From an uncultured Eubacteriales bacterium (GTDB lineage: Bacteria; Bacillota; Clostridia; Oscillospirales; Oscillospiraceae), in contig URAZ01000052.1 in NCBI GenBank assembly GCA_900545925.1, positions 1-21,410 of the forward strand: a stretch of DNA of 21,410 nt. The letters are read 5' to 3'. Under the pieces are notes generated by a model, which saw only the letters and a list, made by a program, of their open reading frames with translations, was not told where the DNA came from and did no database searches. The position numbers were made by a program, and so were the translations under genes. Within the stretch, counting starts at the first letter, position 1; each line of letters opens with the position of its first letter. This document shows, piece after piece, positions 5,859 through 12,782 of this stretch.

Positions 5859-7136
5859 TTCGCCCAACACGCCGTCCCGGTAGAGTTCCGTCACACGCAC
5901 GGCGCGGATCTCATTGTGCAGATCCGTCGCCTGTACATAGACCTTGACGTAATTCATGGCGTGACCGGCGTACAGGCCGTTTTCTTCCTGCTCAAACAGA
6001 ACCTGCTGCGTCGTGCCGAGCATGGAGGTATGATACTGTGCTTCCAGTTCTGCTGCGGCAGACGCTGCCTCTGCTGCGCGGCGCTCTTTGACGGCGTTCG
6101 GGATCTGGCCGGGCATGTCCGCCGCAGGCGTACCCTTGCGGCGGGAGTAGGGGAAGATGTGGAACATGGAAAGCCCGCAGGTCTTCAAAAACGCCAGAGA
6201 CTCGGAGAATTCCTCTTCTGTCTCGCCGGGGAAGCCGACGATCAGGTCGGTCGTGACGGCACAGCCGGGGAAATACTGCCGCAGCAGACGGACACTTTCG
6301 AGATACCGGGCTGTGTCGTATTTGCGGTGCATACGCTTTAGAACAGTATCCGAGCCTGATTGCAGACTCAGGTGGAACTGCGGGCAGAGATTTGGATACC
6401 CGGAAAGCGCCTTACAGAATGCCTCGTCAATCGTGCGCGGCTCCAGAGAGCCGAGACGGATGCGTACGCCCGGTACAGCCTCGCACAGCGCTGCCAGCAG
6501 CTGCCGCAGGCAGCTTCCGTCCTTCCATTCCCAGCCCCAGGACGAGATCTCAATGCCGTTGATGACGATCTCCCGGTAGCCCTCAGCGGCAAGGCCCGTT
6601 GCCTGCGCCACAGCCGCCTCCAGCGGCATGGAACGCACCCGGCCGCGTGCATAGGGAATGATGCAGTAGGTACAGAAATTGTTGCAGCCGTCTTCGACTT
6701 TCAGAAGCGCTCTTGTCCGCGCGGCAAGTCCGCCCGCAGGCAGAATTTCAAACGCGCGGGGGCCGCCTGCGTCGTCCACGCAGTCCCATTTCTGCCGCGT
6801 CTGCGCGGCATCGATCATATGCCGGACGAAAGCCTCCCGTCCATCTGTGCCGATCAACACATCCACGTCAAGCTTTCGGATCTCGTCCGGGCTGCTCTGC
6901 GCATAGCAGCCGCACACACCGACCACGGCCTGCGGGTTCAGCTTGCGCACGCGTCGGATGGCGTTGCGGGATTTTTTATCGGACACGGCCGTGACGGTGC
7001 AGGTGTTGATGATGTAGCCGTCGCAGATCTCGTCAAAGCTGCCGAGCGTATGGCCGCTCTGCACGAGCAGCTGCTCCATGGCCTGCGTTTCGTATTGATT
7101 GACCTTACAGCCGAGCGTATAGCATGCAAATTTCAT
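5850..7136 (-). CDS. mtaB: tRNA (t6A37) methylthiotransferase MtaB
   Basis: This 428-residue radical-SAM enzyme adds a methylthio group to t6A37 in tRNAs decoding ANN codons. The N-terminal methylthiotransferase domain starts GCKVNQYET and carries cluster cysteines at 10, 46 and 77. The radical-SAM motif CNNFCTYC has Cys at 151, 155 and 158. Later family marks are VGFPGETEEEF and HIFPYSRRKGTPA. A C-terminal TRAM-like region ends the protein. The frame is open to 7166, but MKFACYTLGC at 7136 is the canonical family start and has GGTGG 5 bases upstream. It is transcribed divergently from the HPr-like gene and converges on the membrane protein at 5454. Confidence 0.93.
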   Translation of the reverse strand: MKFACYTLGCKVNQYETQAMEQLLVQSGHTLGSFDEICDGYIINTCTVTAVSDKKSRNAIRRVRKLNPQAVVGVCGCYAQSSPDEIRKLDVDVLIGTDGREAFVRHMIDAAQTRQKWDCVDDAGGPRAFEILPAGGLAARTRALLKVEDGCNNFCTYCIIPYARGRVRSMPLEAAVAQATGLAAEGYREIVINGIEISSWGWEWKDGSCLRQLLAALCEAVPGVRIRLGSLEPRTIDEAFCKALSGYPNLCPQFHLSLQSGSDTVLKRMHRKYDTARYLESVRLLRQYFPGCAVTTDLIVGFPGETEEEFSESLAFLKTCGLSMFHIFPYSRRKGTPAADMPGQIPNAVKERRAAEAASAAAELEAQYHTSMLGTTQQVLFEQEENGLYAGHAMNYVKVYVQATDLHNEIRAVRVTELYRDGVLGELE

Positions 7137-7337
7137 AAAACCACCAAAATCAGAGATTATGCACAAAAAAGGTTTGTATTTTTTGTGGATAGTATAAAAT
7201 ACCGTTTTCGTTTATACTGGATAGTAGCAAATTTGATAGCAGCACTTCTCTTGTTTTCCCAGCAGATGCGTACTGAGCCCAGCGTTATTATACCGGATGC
7301 TGTTCCGATTGTACAGTCCATTGCAGGAGGATTTTCC

Positions 7338-7580
7338 GTGAGAGAATTTACCGTCATGTTCCATTCCGTGAATGAGATCGCGCAGTTTGCCACGATTGCG
7401 AACCGCCAGCCTTTCCCGGTTCATTTCAATTACAAGGATTCCCGGCTCGACGCAAAATCGATTCTGAGTCTCTGTGCGCTCCCGCTGCAGACACCCGTTT
7501 CCGTCGAACTGCCGGATCGCGCGGCGGACGGCTCCTTCCTTTCGGACATTGCGCAGTTCCTCTGTGACCCGGACGCATAA
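7338..7580 (+). CDS. HPr-like domain protein lacking the phosphorylatable histidine
   Basis: This 80-residue protein has the HPr fold signature as seen in diverged clostridial members: an N-terminal beta strand (MREFTVMFHSV), then a helix, and the characteristic SRLDAKSILSLCAL segment equivalent to the DAKSIMGI of HPr/Crh. The catalytic GLHARPA region is replaced by an unrelated stretch, so phosphotransfer through His15 is not possible. A regulatory or Crh-like role is conceivable but not shown. The start is GTG at 7338, with AGGAGG 7 bases upstream; earlier in-frame starts would cross the mtaB promoter region and lack ribosome sites. The carboxypeptidase gene follows after 65 bases. Confidence 0.7.
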   Translation: MREFTVMFHSVNEIAQFATIANRQPFPVHFNYKDSRLDAKSILSLCALPLQTPVSVELPDRAADGSFLSDIAQFLCDPDA

Positions 7581-7594
7581 ACAAAGTGATATCG

Positions 7595-7643
7595 CACCCT
7601 TTCGTTTCATATGCTTGTACAAATGAAACGGAAGGGTGTTTTT
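7595..7643 (+). terminator. Terminator-like hairpin that includes the ribosome site of the next gene
   Basis: CACCCTTTCGTTTCAT (7595-7610) pairs with ATGAAACGGAAGGGTG (7623-7638) over 16 bp with a single G-T wobble. Five T and then CT follow, and the ATG of the carboxypeptidase is at 7646. The right arm contains the only plausible ribosome site (GGAAGGGTG). The element therefore looks both like an intrinsic terminator after the HPr-like gene and like a switch that can hide the next ribosome site. Confidence 0.7.
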
Positions 7644-7645
7644 CT

Positions 7646-8794
7646 ATGGAAAAGAAGCTGCTTTGCCTTGTGCTTGCGTTCGTTTTCGCGGTGGGACTCG
7701 GCCTGACGGCCCGGGCAGAGGATCTGGCGCTGCCTGCGCCGTCGTGTATTCTGATGGAAAAGGACACGGGGCAGATCCTCTATGAATCCAACGCACATGA
7801 AAAACTCCGCCCGGCCAGCGTCACAAAGATTATGACGCTGCTGCTGGTGATGGAAGCGCTGGACAACGGCTCCATCGGTTGGGACGATACGGTTACGACC
7901 TCTGCCGCAGCTGCCGCAAAGGGTGGCAGCCAGATCTATCTCGAGGAGAACGAGCAGCTGCCGCTTCGGGAGATGCTTAAATCTGTCGTTGTCTCGTCGG
8001 CAAACGACTGCGCTTGCGCGCTGGCCGAGCATGTGGCAGGGAGCGAGGCAGCTTTCGTTTCCCGCATGAACGACCGTGCAGCAGAACTCGGCATGACGGA
8101 TACGCATTTTGTCAACTGCACCGGACTGGACGACGGGCCGGACGCAGACACGCATCTGACAACGGCCTATGACATTGCGCTCATGTCCTGCGAACTGCTG
8201 AAGCATGACGAGATCAAGGAGTATACGACCATCTGGATGGACACCGTGCGAAACGGCCAGTTTGGCCTGTCCAATACCAACAAGCTTGTCCGCTTCTACG
8301 ACGGCACGACCGGCCTCAAGACCGGCTATACCTCTGCCGCCGGGTATTGTCTGTCGGCCTCTGCTGAGCGTGGGGGAATGGAACTGGTCGCAGTCGTGCT
8401 GCACTGCAAAACCTCAGTTGACCGGTTTGAATCGGCCAAGGCGCTGCTCAACTACGGTTTTTCCAACTATGCCCTTGTTACGCCGCAGCCGGAGAGCAGA
8501 ATTCCGCCTGTTCCGGTCGTACTGGGGCGGCAGGAGTCTGTCACGCCTGTTCCAGAACACAGCACGCCGGTTCTGCTGGAAAAGGCGCTTGCCGCGCAGG
8601 TACAGACTGCCATTGCGGTTGACGAGACGGTACAGGCGCCTGTGGCTGCCGGACAGCGGATCGGCACGATGACTGTCACGGCGGGGGAGCAGCTGATTGC
8701 AGAAATCCCGCTTGTTGCGCCGGAGGATGTCGCTGCCCTCACATTCCCGGAACTCTGGGCAGAGTTTTTAAGACGTATCTGTATGTCTGCGTAA
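7646..8794 (+). CDS. D-alanyl-D-alanine carboxypeptidase, DacF-like (penicillin-binding protein 5 family)
   Basis: The 382-residue secreted enzyme removes the terminal D-Ala from peptidoglycan stem peptides. It has a signal peptide (residues 1-24, cut near ARA-ED). The serine peptidase S11 triad is visible: SVTK (58-61, nucleophilic Ser 58), SAN (118-120) and KTG (225-227). A C-terminal PBP5-type beta domain of about 100 residues follows. The end, FLRRICMSA, is less clearly amphipathic than in typical PBP5 anchors. The ATG at 7646 is chosen because the signal peptide begins there; the in-frame GTG at 7586 would bury it. Its ribosome site lies in the hairpin at 7595-7638. It ends one base before convergent dinB. 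Confidence 0.92.
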   Translation: MEKKLLCLVLAFVFAVGLGLTARAEDLALPAPSCILMEKDTGQILYESNAHEKLRPASVTKIMTLLLVMEALDNGSIGWDDTVTTSAAAAAKGGSQIYLEENEQLPLREMLKSVVVSSANDCACALAEHVAGSEAAFVSRMNDRAAELGMTDTHFVNCTGLDDGPDADTHLTTAYDIALMSCELLKHDEIKEYTTIWMDTVRNGQFGLSNTNKLVRFYDGTTGLKTGYTSAAGYCLSASAERGGMELVAVVLHCKTSVDRFESAKALLNYGFSNYALVTPQPESRIPPVPVVLGRQESVTPVPEHSTPVLLEKALAAQVQTAIAVDETVQAPVAAGQRIGTMTVTAGEQLIAEIPLVAPEDVAALTFPELWAEFLRRICMSA

Positions 8795-8795
8795 T

Positions 8796-10034
8796 TTATT
8801 TTTGCTTCGGATCCGATTCGGCTTTGTATTTTCGGCCCACGCGCCGGGACGCGTCTGTGACGCTGCCGCGTGAGATGGCTGTGATGCCGAATTTTCCGCG
8901 CAGTTGGTCAATGGCATGGTCAAGCTTGCGGGCGCGTTCCTTTTTTTCGTCATGAAACAGGGAAAGCTGCACGGCGTCGTCTCCGCACAGATCGTTCAGC
9001 GTCACGCCGAGCAGGCGCAGCGGGGTTACGCCGTCCCAGAGTTCGGAGAACAGCACCCGCGACAGTGCATATAGTTCTGCCGTTACATCTGTCGGTTCCG
9101 GCAGGCGGCGCTGGTGCGACCGGTTCCGGAAATCATTGCCCCGGATCGTCACGGTCACACAGGTGCAGCGCCTGGAGTCTGCGCGCATGCGGGACGCGAC
9201 GCTGTCGCACAGGGCAAGCAGAATCTGATTGGCCTGCGCCGGTGTTGTCACATCCTGTTCAAGTGTGACAGAGTTGCCATAGCCCTTGACGGCTTCCGGC
9301 TCAGCCAGAACAGGCGCGTCGTCGATGCCGTTGGCGTAGTCATGAATGAGTTTCCCCAGCTTAACGCCGGTAAGCCTCTGAATATAGGCCAGATCCGCCT
9401 GTGCCAGATCTCCAATCGTGCGGATGCGCGCGGCGGTCAGCTTTTCCGCCGTGGAACGTCCGACGGAAAACAGCGAACCGACTGGCAGCGGCCAGAGTTT
9501 TTGCGGGATCTCGTGTGCAAAAAGCGTGTGCACCTTATCCGGCTTTTCAAAGTCGCTGGCCATCTTCGCCAACAGCTTGTTTGGCGCAATACCGACATTG
9601 ACAGTAAAGCCCAGTTCAGAAAAGATCGTATCCTTGATGATATGCGCGATGGCAGCCGGGTCGGGATAGAGAAGACTGGTTCCGGTCATGTCCAAAAAGC
9701 ATTCGTCAATCGACACCTGCTCCACGACGGGCGCATAGCGGCGGCAGATGGCGATGAATGCTTTGGAGTTTTTCGAGTACAGCCGGAAATCCGGCGGAGC
9801 CAGCACAAGCTGCGGGCATTTGCGCAGCGCCATGCCGACGGGTTCGCCGGTCGTGACGCCGAATTTCTTTGCGGGAATGGATTTTGCCAGGATGATGCCG
9901 GTGCGCTTGTCCCGGTCACCGCCGATGGCGGATGGGATGAGCCGCAGGTCGGCCTCGCCCGCCGCAACGCGGCGCGCTGCCTCCCACGACAAAAACGCAC
10001 TGTTAACATCCACATGAAAAATCAGCCGCTCCAT
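8796..10034 (-). CDS. dinB: DNA polymerase IV (Y family)
   Basis: The 412-residue translesion polymerase has palm residues Asp 9 (FHVDVNSAF) and Asp 110/Glu 111 (VSIDECFLD), with Phe 14 at the steric-gate position. A helix-hairpin-helix thumb region follows (about 165-235, LFSVGRSTAEKL), then a little-finger domain (about 240-350). A beta-clamp binding motif, QLSLF, lies near 365. The start at 10034 has GGAGG 7 bases upstream; the frame is open to 10226 but without a ribosome site. A possible extended -10 (TGCTATACT, TATACT at 10062..10057) lies just upstream with a weak -35. No clear LexA site was seen. Confidence 0.94.
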   Translation of the reverse strand: MERLIFHVDVNSAFLSWEAARRVAAGEADLRLIPSAIGGDRDKRTGIILAKSIPAKKFGVTTGEPVGMALRKCPQLVLAPPDFRLYSKNSKAFIAICRRYAPVVEQVSIDECFLDMTGTSLLYPDPAAIAHIIKDTIFSELGFTVNVGIAPNKLLAKMASDFEKPDKVHTLFAHEIPQKLWPLPVGSLFSVGRSTAEKLTAARIRTIGDLAQADLAYIQRLTGVKLGKLIHDYANGIDDAPVLAEPEAVKGYGNSVTLEQDVTTPAQANQILLALCDSVASRMRADSRRCTCVTVTIRGNDFRNRSHQRRLPEPTDVTAELYALSRVLFSELWDGVTPLRLLGVTLNDLCGDDAVQLSLFHDEKKERARKLDHAIDQLRGKFGITAISRGSVTDASRRVGRKYKAESDPKQK

Positions 10035-10056
10035 CCGCTCGCCTCCTTCCGCATCC

Positions 10057-10065
10057 AGTATAGCA
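10057..10065 (-). promoter_or_regulatory. Possible extended -10 element for dinB
   Basis: TGCTATACT on the minus strand lies about 23 bases before the dinB ATG. The matching -35 region is weak, so this is a tentative call. Confidence 0.35.
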
Positions 10066-10129
10066 TATTTGAGTGGAATTTGCGAACAAAAAATCGAAAA
10101 TCGAGAAAATAAAATGACAGCAGCATCAG

Positions 10130-10171
10130 AAAGCCCCTCCGCAAGCCGCGTGCAGCTTGCGGAAGGGCTTT
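10130..10171. terminator. Hairpin between the spoVA block and dinB
   Basis: Arms at 10130-10146 and 10155-10171 pair over 17 positions with one mismatch (core TCCGCAAGC/GCTTGCGGA). T-runs are short on both sides, so terminator function is probable but not certain. Confidence 0.5.
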
Positions 10172-10210
10172 GAATCATCAAAAATCTGTTGTGCTTCCAA
10201 AGTATGCGAA

Positions 10211-10241
10211 TGGGAGGGCGCCGCAAACCGGCGTCCTCCCA
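10211..10241 (-). terminator. GC-rich hairpin after the 28-residue ORF
   Basis: TGGGAGGGCGCCG (10211-10223) pairs with the arm at 10229-10241 over 13 bp with one G-T wobble. It lies 6 bases past the stop of the small ORF on the minus strand. The following T content is modest, so it may be a terminator or an RNA-stabilising end. Confidence 0.5.
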
Positions 10242-10247
10242 TTCTGG

Positions 10248-10334
10248 TCACTTGCAGTTCTTTGAATCCTGATTCTGCGTCTGGTTCGAGGTGTTCTGCG
10301 ATTCGGTTTTGTTTGTTTTGTTCTGTTTGCTCAT
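10248..10334 (-). CDS. 28-residue Asn/Gln/Lys-rich peptide, probably sporulation-linked
   Basis: A short frame starting MSKQNKTNKTESQN and ending QDSKNCK is preceded by a strong AGGAGG site 6 bases before the ATG. It is almost wholly polar (Asn, Gln, Lys, Ser, Thr) with one Cys near the end. The low-complexity make-up recalls small clostridial spore-related peptides and gamma-type small acid-soluble spore proteins, but I cannot assign it to a named family. It lies 60 bases after spoVAE on the same strand and is followed by a GC-rich hairpin, so co-transcription with spoVAD-spoVAE is likely. A small hairpin (TGCGGC/GCCGCA, 10360-10374) and a T6 run separate it from spoVAE and could attenuate it. 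Confidence 0.6.
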   Translation of the reverse strand: MSKQNKTNKTESQNTSNQTQNQDSKNCK

Positions 10335-10394
10335 GATGAGCCTCCTAAAAAACGTGGATTGCGGCGCAGCCGCAGGGATAGCTTGCCCGCTTTT

Positions 10395-10751
10395 TCAGGA
10401 TTTATCCTTCGGATTGCAGAGCAGCGCGGCAAGAAACCCGAAAAAGACCGCCGCTGCGATCCCGGCTGCCGAGGCCTTGAGTCCGCCTGTCAGCGCGCCG
10501 AGAATGCCCTGCTCCTTGACGGCCTCGCGCACGCCCTTGGCGAGCGTATTGCCGAAGCCTGTCAGCGGGACGGTCGCGCCTGCGCCCGCAAAGTCTACCA
10601 ACTTGTCATAGACGCCTGTGCCGCCTAAGATGACGCCCAGTACCACATAGCACACCAGAATCCGCGCAGGCGTAAGCCTTGTTTTGTCGATCAGAATCTG
10701 CCCGAGCATGCAGATCGCTCCGCCGACGAGAAATGCTTTCAGATAGTCCAT
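10395..10751 (-). CDS. spoVAE: Stage V sporulation protein AE
   Basis: The 118-residue membrane protein is part of the SpoVA channel that moves calcium-dipicolinate across the spore inner membrane. It closely follows the family pattern: FLVGGAICMLGQILIDKTRLTPARILV at 5-31, then YDKLVDFAGAGATVPLTGFGN and a C-terminal span GIAAAVFFGFLAALL. Three to four membrane segments are visible. ATG at 10751 is chosen for its AAGGAG site; the frame is open to 10790 without one. It starts 2 bases after the spoVAD stop, so the two are translated together. Confidence 0.93.
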   Translation of the reverse strand: MDYLKAFLVGGAICMLGQILIDKTRLTPARILVCYVVLGVILGGTGVYDKLVDFAGAGATVPLTGFGNTLAKGVREAVKEQGILGALTGGLKASAAGIAAAVFFGFLAALLCNPKDKS

Positions 10752-10753
10752 CG

Positions 10754-11764
10754 CTACACTCCTTCCGCCGTGATGGCGACCGCGTGACACACGCCGGGAA
10801 TCGATTCGCCCTGCCAGCTGGACGTGGGGGAGAGCAGCGCGCCCGTTGCGCAGAACAAAAGCCGCCGCAGTTCCCGTTTTTCAAGCTTGTCCAGCAGATA
10901 CCCGCACAAAACGCTTGCCCCGCACCCGCAGCCGGAGCCGCCTGCATGCACGTCCTGCTTTTTCGTGTCGAAGATGAGAAGTCCGCAGTCGTTGTAGACC
11001 GAGGAGAGGTCTACGCCGATGCGCCGGAACTGGTCAAGTACAATCGTCTTGCCGAGCATGCCGAGGTCGCCCGTCACAATCAGATCGTAGTCCGACGGTA
11101 CCCGCCGCAGGTCGCGGAAATGTGCCTGCATTGTGTCGATGGCTGCGGGTGCCATGGCCGCGCCCATGTTGTTGGCGTCCTTGATGCCGTAATCCTGAAT
11201 TTTTCCGATGGTCGCGGCCTCAATGCGCGGCCCGTGCCCGCTTTTTCCCACAATGCAGCAGCCAGAGCCGGTGACGGTCCATTGGGAAGTCGGCGTACGC
11301 TGTCCGCCGTAACCGAGCGGGAAGCGGTACTGCCGCTCTGCCGAGGCGAAGTGTGACGAGGTGAGTGCCGCCGCCGTATCCGCAAAGCCCGCGTCTACAA
11401 ACGCAGCTGCCAGAAGAAGTGACTCCGCCATGGTTGAGCACGCACCGTAGAGTCCCAGAAACGGAATCGACGTGCCGCGTGCTGCGAACGACGAGGAAAT
11501 GCACTGGTTCAGGAGGTCCCCTGCAAACAGAACGTCAATGTCCTCATAGCTGATGCCAAGTTTCCGCTTGGCCGTGTCCAGCGCAAGTTCCTGCAATTTA
11601 CTCTCGGCCTTTTCAAACGTCTTCTGTCCCAGCTTTGCGTCCTTTCCGAGAAAATCAAAGTGCGCCGCCAGCGGCCCCTCGCCCTCTTTTTTGCCGCCGA
11701 TGGCCGCGCGGGACAAAATAACCGGCTTCGATTCAAACACGAGCGTCTGCGCGCCCTTGCGCAT
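10754..11764 (-). CDS. spoVAD: Stage V sporulation protein AD
   Basis: The 336-residue protein has the thiolase-like fold of SpoVAD, the soluble dipicolinate-binding member of the SpoVA complex on the forespore inner membrane. Family segments are FESKPVILSRAAIGGKKEGEGPL near the start, DVLFAGDLLNQ, GLYGACSTMAE (with the thiolase-position Cys), RFPLGYGGQRTPTSQWTVTG and GGSGCGCGASV. The start is ATG at 11764 (a GTG lies one codon earlier), with GGGAGC 8 bases upstream. The usual upstream partner spoVAC is not present in this window. A sigma-G-like -10 (CATACTA, 11830..11824) precedes it, fitting forespore expression. Confidence 0.93.
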   Translation of the reverse strand: MRKGAQTLVFESKPVILSRAAIGGKKEGEGPLAAHFDFLGKDAKLGQKTFEKAESKLQELALDTAKRKLGISYEDIDVLFAGDLLNQCISSSFAARGTSIPFLGLYGACSTMAESLLLAAAFVDAGFADTAAALTSSHFASAERQYRFPLGYGGQRTPTSQWTVTGSGCCIVGKSGHGPRIEAATIGKIQDYGIKDANNMGAAMAPAAIDTMQAHFRDLRRVPSDYDLIVTGDLGMLGKTIVLDQFRRIGVDLSSVYNDCGLLIFDTKKQDVHAGGSGCGCGASVLCGYLLDKLEKRELRRLLFCATGALLSPTSSWQGESIPGVCHAVAITAEGV

Positions 11765-11823
11765 CACGATCAGCTCCCTTCAGCTTTTGTAACCGCCGAT
11801 TGAATCATCGGTTACTTTTCCGG

Positions 11824-11853
11824 TAGTATGTGCGCAAAGCGTAAAAAATAACC
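11824..11853 (-). promoter_or_regulatory. Sigma-G-like promoter of spoVAD-spoVAE
   Basis: On the minus strand CATACTA (11830..11824) matches the forespore sigma-G -10 consensus. A partial -35 (CGGTTA, near 11854) lies 18 bases upstream. The site directly follows the T-tract of the terminator at 11843-11874 and lies about 60 bases before spoVAD. The leader then contains an imperfect hairpin (GTAACCG/CGGTTAC, 11789-11815). Confidence 0.5.
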
Positions 11854-11874
11854 GCCGGGGTAAAACTCCGACGG
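11843..11874 (-). terminator. Terminator of the 98-residue protein gene
   Basis: On the minus strand CCGTCGGAG and CCCCGGCGG form a 9-position stem with one wobble and one mismatch around TTTTA. TTATTTTTT follows. It ends transcription from the gene at 11975-12271 just before the spoVAD promoter. A second small hairpin (GACCTG/CAGGTC, 11877-11896) lies directly ahead of it. Confidence 0.7.
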
Positions 11875-11974
11875 CTGACCTGTATGAAAGCAGGTCAATG
11901 AGGAATGGAAAAATGAAAAAGAAGTCGCACAGATAGTATGCACGGCTTCCTTTCGTTTAAACCCGGATATTGAA

Positions 11975-12271
11975 TTATTTTTTCGTGTCCTTCAGCGCAC
12001 GAGCCAGCCACACGGAGCCGAGGTCAAGCGCAGTAAAGAATCCGTCTTTCTCGCTTTTCTTGACGATCCGGTCACGGGCGCGGACGTTTGGGTCGGTCAG
12101 CTGGAGTTCAACGGAGACTTTGCTGGCCACGTCGGCGTCGCCGACCTTTTTCGTCTCGAGGATCTGGAGCATGACAATGTGAGAATCGGCCATCGAGCCA
12201 TAGTAAACAAGGTTGTCCTTGCGCATAAGGGGACGGCCCTTATAACTCAGGATCGTTTTTTCGTCAGCCAT
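11975..12271 (-). CDS. Conserved-looking 98-residue protein of unknown function
   Basis: The cytosolic-looking protein begins MADEKTILSYKGRPLMRKDN and contains VYYGSMADSHIVMLQIL, then LQLTDPNVRARDRIVKKSEK and an amphipathic C-terminal helix (FFTALDLGSVWLARAL). I do not assign a named family. The make-up is compact and alternating alpha/beta, with no signal or membrane segment. AGGAGG lies 15 bases before the ATG, longer than usual; no better in-frame start exists, as a TGA lies close upstream. It has its own sigma-A promoter (12309-12337) and terminator (11843-11874), so it is a one-gene unit. Its position beside spoVAD need not mean a sporulation role. Confidence 0.75.
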   Translation of the reverse strand: MADEKTILSYKGRPLMRKDNLVYYGSMADSHIVMLQILETKKVGDADVASKVSVELQLTDPNVRARDRIVKKSEKDGFFTALDLGSVWLARALKDTKK

Positions 12272-12308
12272 AATGAATCTTCAAACCTCCTGATGATCTG
12301 TTTTTTAT

Positions 12309-12337
12309 AGTATAGCAAAGAATCCCTGTAAAAGCAA
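12309..12337 (-). promoter_or_regulatory. Sigma-A promoter of the 98-residue protein gene
   Basis: On the minus strand TTGCTT (12337..12332), a 17-base spacer and TATACT (12314..12309) lie about 38 bases before the ATG. Confidence 0.6.
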
Positions 12338-12438
12338 ATCAATTTCACAAATTTGATTTTTTGCAGGCCGGAGTGTCGTATCGTGCAGAATACACAAAAA
12401 ACAGGAAAATATTTTCTGCTTTCTAACGAAAAAATAAC

Positions 12439-12467
12439 TTTACAAATACGGACGGATACGCTATAAT
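12439..12467 (+). promoter_or_regulatory. Strong sigma-A promoter of the lysine importer operon
   Basis: TTTACA (12439-12444), a 17-base spacer and a perfect TATAAT (12462-12467). Transcription should start about 12474, a few bases before the riboswitch. Confidence 0.85.
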
Positions 12468-12483
12468 CCAGACAATCATTCCA

Positions 12484-12649
12484 GATAGAGGCGCGGGCTT
12501 CAAGAGTACCAGGCGGCAAACACAGGCAGTGGCCGTTCGGAAAAGGGGAGACCGCCGAAATGCCGCAGGCGCTGCCTGCAAATGCGGTGTTGGCTCGGCA
12601 GATAAGATCTGCCGGACTGTCACAAAGAAAAACTTTGTGAAGCGCTATC
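12484..12649 (+). ncRNA. Lysine riboswitch (L-box) aptamer
   Basis: The conserved L-box core is readable in order: P1 GATAG (12484-12488), AGAGGCGCG, AGAGTA, GGGGAGACCGCCGAAATGCC, GTGTTGGC, a GGCAGAT/ATCTGCC helix, CTGTCA, a CACAAAG/CTTTGTG helix and the closing CTATC (12645-12649). This aptamer binds lysine. In Firmicutes it controls lysine synthesis and uptake genes, usually switching them off when lysine is plentiful. Here it precedes an ABC importer with an intrinsic terminator in between, which fits transcription attenuation. Confidence 0.92.
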
Positions 12650-12691
12650 GATGGATGCGGCAGGGGCGGGGTTCCGTTTTCTGTTCATTCC

Positions 12692-12724
12692 GTGGATCGC
12701 TTTACAGAAGCGACCCACTTTTTT
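12692..12724 (+). terminator. Riboswitch-controlled intrinsic terminator
   Basis: GTGGATCGCTT (12692-12702) and AAGCGACCCAC (12708-12718) pair with one mismatch around a 5-base loop; six T follow. AAGCG next to the 3' strand of riboswitch P1 (12640-12644) can pair with CGCTT of the terminator arm. That gives a plausible antiterminator when lysine is absent (inference). Confidence 0.85.
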
Positions 12725-12782
12725 GTTGCTTCTGCAAGGCCTGTCTGGGAAAGAAATTTCAAACGAAAGGTGAATGAAAACA

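Noticed and set aside
6360..7337. Long upstream extension of the HPr-like frame
   Set aside because: The extension is antisense to mtaB and has a random-looking composition. The GTG at 7338 has a proper ribosome site.
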